A DNA stretch of 64,000 nucleotides from Primulina eburnea (Eukaryota > Streptophyta > Magnoliopsida > Lamiales > Gesneriaceae): the NCBI RefSeq assembly GCF_022965805.1, contig NC_133109.1, positions 7,231,869 through 7,295,868 of the forward strand. Reading direction: 5' to 3'. Position numbers and translations under genes: made by a program. The notes below the pieces were generated by a model. The model was not told where the DNA came from and did not search any database. It was given only the letters and a program-made list of their open reading frames with translations. Below are positions 57,001-64,000 of the stretch, one piece after another; within the stretch, counting starts at the first letter, position 1; each line of letters opens with the position of its first letter.

Positions 57001-58687
57001 CAAATATTTCTTCACGCAGAAAGAGCTGAATATGAGACAGAGACGGTGGTTAGAACTTGTGAAGGACTATGATTGCGAAATTAGCTACCATCCGGGAAAA
57101 GCTAACGTCGTGGCAGACGCTTTGAGCAGAAAAGTGGCAGTCATAGCACAATTGTCAGTTCAGAGGCCGCTTCAGTCTGAGATTCAGAGGTTTGGTATAG
57201 AGATTTATCATAAGGGCAGAGCTCCTAGACTGTCTAATCTGACAGTCAAATCTGATGTACTAGACCGCATTCGAACAGGACAGCCTTCAGATGAGCAGTT
57301 ACAGAAATGGAGACTGAAAGACGAAGCCAAGGGCAGTGTGCTGTACACAGTTTCAGACGGCATTGTGAGATACAGAGGTAGAATGTGGGTGCCTAGTGTT
57401 GGTTCGATCAGACAGGATATTTTGACAGAGGCGCACGCATCTCCGTATTCTATCCATCCGGGAGGTACCAAGATGTATAAGGACCTCCAGATTCTGTATT
57501 GGTGGCCAGGGATGAAGCGAGACATCCGTAGATTCGTATCAGAATGTCTCACTTGTCAGCAAGTAAAAGCTGAACATCAGAGGCCAGCAGGATTGGTTAA
57601 GCCACTCCCCATTCCCGAGTGGAAGTGGGAGAACATTACTATGGATTTTGTGGTTGGGTTGCCGAGATCAGTCAGAGGATCGAATTCCATTTGGGTTATA
57701 GTGGACCGACTCACTAAGTCAGCGCATTTTCTGCCAGTGAAGACGACTTTCTCCATGACGCAGTATGCGGATCTTTATATCCGGGAGATCGTCCGGTTGC
57801 ATGGTTTCCCAGTCTCTATTGTGTCCGACAGGGACCCGAGGTTTACATCGTCCTTCTGGAAGAGCTTACATGCAGCTATGGGGACGAAGTTACTGTTCAG
57901 TACAGCATTTCACCCGCAGACAGATGGCCAGTCTGAGCGAGTGATTCAGATTTTAGAGGATTTGCTAAGGGCGTGCATGATTGATTTTCAAGGAGCTTGG
58001 GAGTCTAGGCTACCCCTAGTGGAGTTCACATACAACAACAGCTTCCAAGCATCGATTGGTATGGCTCCCTATGAAGCGTTGTATGGTCGGAAGTGCAGAT
58101 CGCCAGTTCATTGGGATGAAGTTGGTGAGAGAACAGATCTAGGCCCAGAGATAGTTCAGCAGACTGCAGAAGTGGTGGTCAAGATCCGTGACAGAATAAA
58201 GACCGCCCAAAGCCGTCAGAAGAGCTATGCCGATAAGAGAAGAAGAGATCTCGAGTTTGCCGTTGGGGATCACGTCTTCGTCAAGATAGCACCCATGAAG
58301 GGTGTTATGAGATTTGGGAAGAGAGGCAAGTTGAGTCCGAGGTTTATTGGACCGTTTGAGATTTTGGACAGAGTTGGGACACTAGCTTATCGTGTTGCCC
58401 TTCCGCCGAATCTGGCCGGGGTGCACAATGTGTTCCATGTCTCGATGTTGAGAAAATATTTGGCAAATCCTTCGCACATTCTAAGTTATGAGCCTTTGCA
58501 GCTTGCTCCAGATTTATCTTATGAGGAAAGACCGACTCAAATCCTCGACAGACAGGAGCGCAGACTCCGGAACAAAGTGACTAAGCTAGTCAAAGTTCGG
58601 TGGCGGAACCAATCAGTGGAAGAGGCCACATGGGAATCAGAGACAGATATGAGACTTCGCTACCCGGAATTGTTCGGTAAGACTTAA
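54071..58687 (+). CDS. Element D gag-pol polyprotein (with putative intron 55143-55307)
   Basis: Encodes all proteins needed for copying and integration. Start: the ATG at 54071 ([13 protein letters not shown]), like the MPPRR start of copy B2. Exon one (54071-55142) holds capsid and a CCHC knuckle ([14 protein letters not shown], about residues 317-330). Exon two (55308-58687) holds protease IDSGATHSF (about 371), RT with FIDDIL (about 707), RNase H YTDAS (about 854), integrase with HPGG/CLTCQ, MDF, SDRDPRF and HPQTDGQSE (about 1074-1230), and a chromodomain-like end ([10 protein letters not shown]...LVKVRW...EEATWE, about 1434-1480). Joined across the intron the frame is 1483 residues, a usual length for this lineage. 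Unspliced, gag ends at 55249 with a hydrophobic tail. The exon join is inference; the two open frames are plain. Confidence 0.88.
55143..55307 (+). other. Putative 165-bp intron between gag and protease (element D)
   Basis: Starts GTGACC after ACCG (55142) and ends GTCTCAG before GAAACATTT (55308). It has a CTAAC branch-like site at about 55294 and a T/G-rich stretch before it. Removing it restores the frame exactly through a Leu-Leu-Thr-Gly-Asn-Ile-Phe-Ile segment. The interior has in-frame stops and is more AT-rich than the exons. The 5' site is weak (GTGACC), and the branch A is close to the AG (about 11 bases). Copies A and B2 have no such insert at this place. Confidence 0.6.
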
Positions 58688-58710
58688 TTTCGAGGACGAA
58701 ATTTATATAA

Positions 58711-58721
58711 GTGGGGGAGGA
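58711..58721 (+). other. Polypurine tract (element D)
   Basis: GTGGGGGAGGA, two bases before the 3' LTR; the upstream CGAGGACGAAATTT motif is common to B and D. Confidence 0.88.
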
Positions 58722-58723
58722 AC

Positions 58724-61556
58724 TGTAGAACCCGATTTCAGTACACGTATAACCCATGCATCTATTTAAATTATTAAAACATTCAATTTATTTTAAAGGA
58801 GTTTAGTCATGCATAATTTATTTAAATCAACTATTTTAAATTAAGTTATGTTACGTCATGCACGTTAAAATGTCTTTTGAGTTTCATGTTTCAGGCGATT
58901 ATTCGAAGCGGGATTGAGGAAAAGACTCGGTGACGATTTTTGGCAATTTTAAAGATGGTATTTTATTTTAAGTTGAGTTTGGGGGCATTTTTAAATAATT
59001 TAGTGAGTTTTAGCATTTTTGAGCCTAAATCATTATTTAGCAATTTTAAGAGTTTAAAACTTTTAAAATTAGTATTTTATGAGATGTTAGTATTTTAATG
59101 TATAAGAAAATTATTTAGTAATTGTAAGACGTTTAAACTTTTAAGTTTAGCACTTGCACTATTTATTTTTATTAGAGTTGTGTTAAAGTAAGGGAAAGTT
59201 AGTATATTTTTTATTAAGTTGTCAATTAGTCATTAGCAACTTTTAATTATTAACACTCACACACACATTAGTGCTCAAAACACACTCCAACACACTTTTA
59301 CACGCAGTAATCACACGCACAAAACACACACTCTTCAATCCATTCTAGTTTGTATTATTTTTGAGAGAAAAAGCTTAGGGTTCTTTGCAAAACAGCAGCC
59401 GCCCCTTTTATTCAATATTCCCAGCGATTTTCGTTGGTTATTTTCAAGGAAAAACGGTGCCACGTTCGTCCCGGATCAACCTCGCTCCTATCTCCGCTTC
59501 GGTGTCGTCGTTCGGTAACGTTTATCGTTAAAAAGGCACGTATATTCTGTTCTTGCTGTGTCGATCAAGTCATATATCGAATTGCGTTGTTTTTATGCGT
59601 AAAATTTATGTATGATGATAGTAGTTTGAGCGGATCATGGATCGGATCAATCTCGAAGGAAAATTTTAGATCTAAAACTCGTTTTTACTGTTCATGTCAA
59701 AACTGCGATTTTTCTGTTCATATTTTGGGAAAACTTTCAACGGCAAAAACGTAGAACTTTTCGATACCTTCGATTTGACATAAAATTCAAGATTTTTGGA
59801 CGAAAAATGAGAGAGTTATGATATTTTTCGTGTGACTGCTCAAACTGAAATTTTAAGAAAAGTTTGGTACCATTGTATTTTTGAAGTTTTATGTTGCAGG
59901 CTTCGTTGGAAATCGACGGGCGATCGTCGCTGCATATGAGTATGTTAGTATTGAGGTTTGTTGTAGGTCTCAAGGTTTTGTTGGACGTCGTTAGGTGTTT
60001 GAATTAGTTTAAAGTCGTAGGAACTCGATTGATGTCAATTGCCAATTAGCGCTGTATTGGGTAGCATGGTGGACGTCGTATCTTGAAGTGTTTATATAAG
60101 TTTTATGCAATGTTATGGTGTCCTTAAGGTGTTGAATCATCGTGTTCAAGTGTCAATTTGGGTGTGTAGGCATGTGCATAAGTTTTCTCGCAGGTTTCTT
60201 CGTACAGTGTGCCGACGGACCCCCACACGGACCCGAGCACGGGGTCCGTGTCTTTGTTTTCCCTTGGTGCGTCTTTACAGTAGGTACACGGACCTGGTTC
60301 CGGACCCATACACGGGGTCCGTGCCCCTTCCCTTCCCGAGTAGTCCTTTTACAGTACCTACACGGACCCTCACCCGAACCCTGACACGGGGTCCGTGGCT
60401 TTGTTTCCCTTCGGTGTCAATGTCCAGAGCCTACACGGACCCCTACACGGATGTAGGTACGGGATCCGTGTCCTTCATTTTTGGGGAAGGATAATTTATT
60501 ATGCTTTGAGGTTAGACGTCATGGGTTAGTACAATGATTTACAAAGTCGAGTCATGGGGAATTGTAGAACGTCCTAAGAATTTAATGAACTCGTAAGTGA
60601 GCATGATTTACCTACGTCTAAGTATGCAAGTTAAGCATGTCAATCCATGATCAGTATGTGCAGCAACGGTCCCGATCGAAGCCCAACGAATCCCTCAACG
60701 CCAAGTAAATATGTTTGACGTGCAAAGAAAATATGTTTAAGTTTTTGAGGTATGCTAATTGACTTGTGACCAAATTATGAATGGGTTTGGAAGTCGGTGA
60801 ACGTGGCCGAGGACCTCTCCGCCCCGTTAAATTATGAACGGGTTAGATCGTGGTTGGAAAGCGTTAAATTATGAACGGGGACCAACCAGCCCGTTAAATT
60901 ATGAACGTGGATCTCATTTATGCGACAGTGGATACGTCCCTGTCAGCCCAGTACTGTGGTGTGTCTGATCAGGCGTTTATTATGTATGGGTCACTTGCTT
61001 TGAAACATCCTCTACGAAAAATGATGAAGTTATGTATGTTTACGTATGCAGTATGTTTATGAAAGTTTATGATGATGGCACGTCTAGTTTTGTATGTATG
61101 TATGTTCAAGTTCAAGTTTATTTCAAGTTGAAGTTTATGCAAGTTCAATTTAAAGTATGTATGCCCTATTTTAAAGATGCATGCGATTTTATTATGTAAT
61201 ACTCGTTATTTCCAGTTTATACGTGTTGAGTCTTTAGACTCACTAGACTTGATCGATGCAGGTGAGTACGATGAGCAGGAATTAGGAGGTGGCGACCAAG
61301 GGGCAGGCTTGGGCTGAGCGGCAGGCTAAACCCGAGGACCGCAAGTTTATGTTTATGCAAACTTTTAAAATACTCTGATGTTATGATTTGAATGTGAGAC
61401 GTTTTGAGACAGCGTTCTTTTAGCAAACTTTTATTTGATGATGGATTATTTTAAAGATATTTTATGAATGTTGGGTGACTACCGTACGGATGTTTTATTT
61501 GAATGAAATTTTTATTTTTCCGCAAATTTCAAGTAGTAAAAGTACGGTACGTTACA
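58724..61556 (+). repeat. Element D 3' LTR
   Basis: 2833 bp, TGTAGAACCC...TACGTTACA. Hairpin arrays at 60213-60470 and 60823-60909. In the last unit of the second array one stem base has changed (AACGTGG), an uncompensated recent mutation. Confidence 0.95.
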
Positions 61557-62479
61557 GGTTAGCTCACTAAATTAATTAAAGGATTAGTAAAGTTTTTAAG
61601 GGTTATTAATTCACTAGATTATTATTTTTCCCTTCCTTTTATTTAGTGAATTTCGGCCACCCCCTTAGACTATTAAACAATTCATTTGCCTTGCCACCTT
61701 TGACCCTTTCTTGTATTTAATTAGGAAGATAATTCTTTGATCTTTCTAGCACCATTTAATGATCTAATTAGCATTATCCTATCCTAGTCTAGCATGTAAA
61801 AATCGGCCATCACCATTCTAGAAACACCCAACATTGACTTGATATCAAACAACCATTCAAAATTCAAAAAAGGGGAGACTTGGTCTTGATTTTCCCTATA
61901 TTTTTGCACCCATTCTCCTCACCCTCTTAACCACCATTCCTCCTCCCTTAGTCTCGAAATTCAGAGTGATTTTGGAGAGAAATTTCGTGGGTTTCATAGC
62001 TAGAAAGAGGAGAGAAAAATCGAGCAAGAAAGGTAGAATAGAAAGCGCTCCACCTCCTCCGTGCCGCGTCGTCGTCGTTTCGTTCGTTTTCTTTCGAAAC
62101 GAAACCAGACATGTTTAGATTTCTTTCAAACCTCAATCAAGTCATATTATCAATTATTTTCAGTACATGATCATGTTTTATCAAGCTAAAACCGAAATGC
62201 ATAGCAAAACATTTTGAAACAACACATGCAGAATTTTCGATTTTTCCTTGGCAAGCTTCACGGTTTCTTTTGGTTTGTGAGTTTCAGGTATTGGATCGAC
62301 TCCAGGCTCCCAAGGCGACTTATATACATGTAATAGGATGCATTAGGACCACATTTGTCCATCGGTTTCACCCCATGCTCGCTGGAAAGCAAGAAATGAC
62401 AGCAACACCATTTGTGTCCCTTTTTGAGTTCGAAAATTCAGTTTGGTTGTCAAGGAGGAAGGATCTGATCTTGGCTGCC

Positions 62480-62880
62480 CCAAGGGCCTATAGCCATGGT
62501 TAGATCACTTCCCTAGCATGTCTAAGACGTGACCAAGTTGCCCGTTTGGTGGCTTGGTCCATGGCTCATCGGTTTTTAAACAAAACATCAAAACAGCCCC
62601 CTATAACCCTTCAGCCCCTTCCATTTTTCAGCATATGGTTTCGTTTCTTTTGTTGCTTGGTATGGATCTTGTTTGACCTATGGCCCTTAGCCACAGTTCA
62701 TATCATGCCCCTAGATGTCTAGATCGTGCCATGGTCAACCAAATGGCTACTGGAACGACGCGAGACATCGATCAAAGCAAAACACACCACATGCGCATCA
62801 AATGTGCTCTCGGTGGATCTTCTCGGTTGGTTGCTGGAAAAATTCGAATTGTGGCTAGCCATGGTTCGAATCATTCCTTG
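62480..62880 (+). repeat. Degenerate ~170-200-bp repeat units in LTR F
   Basis: Landmark TAGCCATGGTT (62491), TAGCCACAGTT (62688) and TAGCCATGGTT (62856). The first two are each followed by ATCA, CCCTAG, TGTCTA, CGTG and CCA in the same order; the third shares only the first part. Confidence 0.55.
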
Positions 62881-63568
62881 GGACGTTGTGGAGAGGCTTT
62901 GGTCGGTGGTTCAAGCCCCAATGGCCAAAAGTCTCGCAAACGACGCGATGCAAGCAAGGTTGCAGCTGCTGGAAAATTACAGCAAGTTGCTGTGTCGGTT
63001 CGGAGGCTCATTCGAGTTCTCGGTCGGCTTTTAGCCTATGGCCTTGGACTGGACAGTGCCCCATTGAGTTAGGAAGGTCATGTTTTTGACCGTTCGTGAT
63101 TCGGATCATTTTTGAGGTCGTACACGAATTTACGGTGCGATGTGCCAAATTGACTCTCGAAAGAGCGTTTCATGTTTTAGCCTCCATTTCACCTAGATTT
63201 CGACCCTCATCATTATAGGAGCATTATTTCAGTATTTTAAGCGTATTTTAATCATGACTATAAGTCGGTTCAGGGTCGGTTCAGGTTGGTTCGGAGTCAT
63301 GATTAAATACGAAGTCATTAGGCGTCAGAGTCGCACTTTTTGAACATAAATTGCATAGTTGGTCAAGTTTAAGCTATTGCATATTTTTCATGGCAGTTAG
63401 GTTGCAGCGAGCCTGGGGACGATCCAATCCAATCCAGTTGGTAACATATACAGGAATTTTCATTATGCCAGTTAATTATTTTACGTGCATTAAATAGAAA
63501 ATGATTATTTTTGAGATTTATGCGATATGGCTTGTGGTTCATTCACTATGTGGGAGTATTATTTTATA

Positions 63569-63665
63569 CGGTCGCCAGCGACCGCTCAGTTCAGTTTGGT
63601 ACCATCCGATCGCCAGTGACCGGCCAGCTCAGTTCAGTTTTAGACTCCCCGGTAGCCAGTTACCG
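63569..63665 (+). repeat. Three 16-bp hairpin units in LTR F
   Basis: CGGTCGCCAGCGACCG (63569-63584), CGATCGCCAGTGACCG (63607-63622), CGGTAGCCAGTTACCG (63650-63665), each followed by CAGTTCAG within a few bases. The stem changes from GGTCG/CGACC to GGTA/TACC with both arms altered; the middle unit is imperfect. Confidence 0.75.
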
Positions 63666-64000
63666 ATCAGTTCAGCTTAGTGCAGGGGCCACAGGCGTAG
63701 ACCATAATCTCAACAGAAAAATTTTACCAGTTATTTCAGTACAGGGCTCCATGGAGCAAACATATTTTTACTGTGATTATCAGTTCAGTTATGCACGTAT
63801 TATAATTGCTCGGTACAGATTATTTTCAGCATGCCTCATGACATGATATTTTATCACATGCACATTTTACTTCAGTGTTTTACTCGTTACCTACGATATT
63901 TGCATGTTGAGTTTTTAGACTCACTAGACTTGATTGTTGTAGGTACTGATGAGGCCAGGGCCGAGGGCGGGGACCAGTGAGCCAGCTTGGGTCAGCAGTA

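Larger units (their letters stand above)
51004..61556 (+). mobile_element. Element D: young Tekay/Del-type chromovirus
   Basis: Complete 10,553-bp element: LTR, initiator-Met primer site, gag-pol, polypurine tract, LTR. It is inserted in LTR F with an exact target duplication GGTTA (50999-51003 and 61557-61561). By-eye comparison of the LTRs gives about 19 substitutions and 2 one-base indels over about 2.83 kb (0.7%), on the order of 0.3 million years at 1.3e-8 per site per year. It is the only element here with no evident lesion in gag or pol, provided the 55143-55307 segment is spliced. Confidence 0.95.
61557..64000 (+). repeat. LTR F, right part, running off the window
   Basis: Resumes with the duplicated GGTTA. 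It belongs to LTR F because of the duplication and the landmark TTGAGTTTTTAGACTCACTAGACTTG (63906-63931), nearly identical to LTR D. With the left part, LTR F exceeds 2.7 kb. Contains degenerate repeats (62480-62880) and a three-unit hairpin array (63569-63665). Open stretches at 62270-62503, 62680-63072 and 63511-63846 lack family resemblance. Confidence 0.75.

Overview
The window is plant nuclear DNA and is almost entirely repetitive. Evidence: Ty3/gypsy LTR retrotransposons primed from plant initiator-Met and Asp tRNAs, an endogenous pararetrovirus, a hAT transposon, a Ty1/copia relic, and a fragment of an R1-type (late-blight class) NLR resistance gene. The NLR type and a common 'GTGAGACGGTCTCAC' MITE-like repeat point to an asterid eudicot, perhaps Lamiales; that placement is inference. 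I see no complete single-copy host gene, no rRNA or tRNA gene and no CRISPR array.

Layout. 1-4420: degraded caulimovirid pararetrovirus (protease, RT, RNase H, a downstream ORF, a promoter-like region). 4798-5129: MITE-like repeat and a compound microsatellite. 5241-14671: element A, a broken full-length Tekay/Del-type chromovirus. 15388-40618: a chained array of a second Tekay-type family (copies B1 and B2 plus a terminal relative, LTR E). Its outer edges share the 5-bp duplication GTTAA, and one of its LTRs is split by a very young Athila-type element C (26616-38156, minus strand, target duplication GCCGA). 41117-41701: NLR leucine-rich-repeat fragment. 41862-45412: autonomous-type hAT transposon with an exact 8-bp target duplication, inactivated by a small frameshift. 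45421-50665: AT-rich DNA with microsatellites, a second MITE-like copy and a Ty1/copia relic. 50666-64000: an LTR of family F, which runs off the window and is split by element D (51004-61556, duplication GGTTA). D is a young Tekay-type chromovirus whose gag-pol frame is intact if one putative 165-bp intron is removed.

The recurring signal that ordinary annotation does not explain is that the LTRs of all the gypsy families here (A, B/E, C, D, F) carry short arrays of inverted repeats. In C and in D the spacing is about 73 bp. In A, C and F some stem changes are matched on both arms. In B, E and C each hairpin follows a similar CAGAA box on the element's sense strand, although B/E (chromovirus) and C (Athila) are distant lineages. 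C carries a second such array between its integrase and its third ORF. I consider these arrays, the D intron and the chained B/E structure the observations most worth testing.

Order of events, inferred from nesting and by-eye LTR comparison: pararetrovirus, copia relic and hAT are oldest or undated. A and the B/E chain are intermediate. D (about 19 substitutions between LTRs of about 2.83 kb) and C (about 4 differences between two 1493-bp LTRs) are recent.
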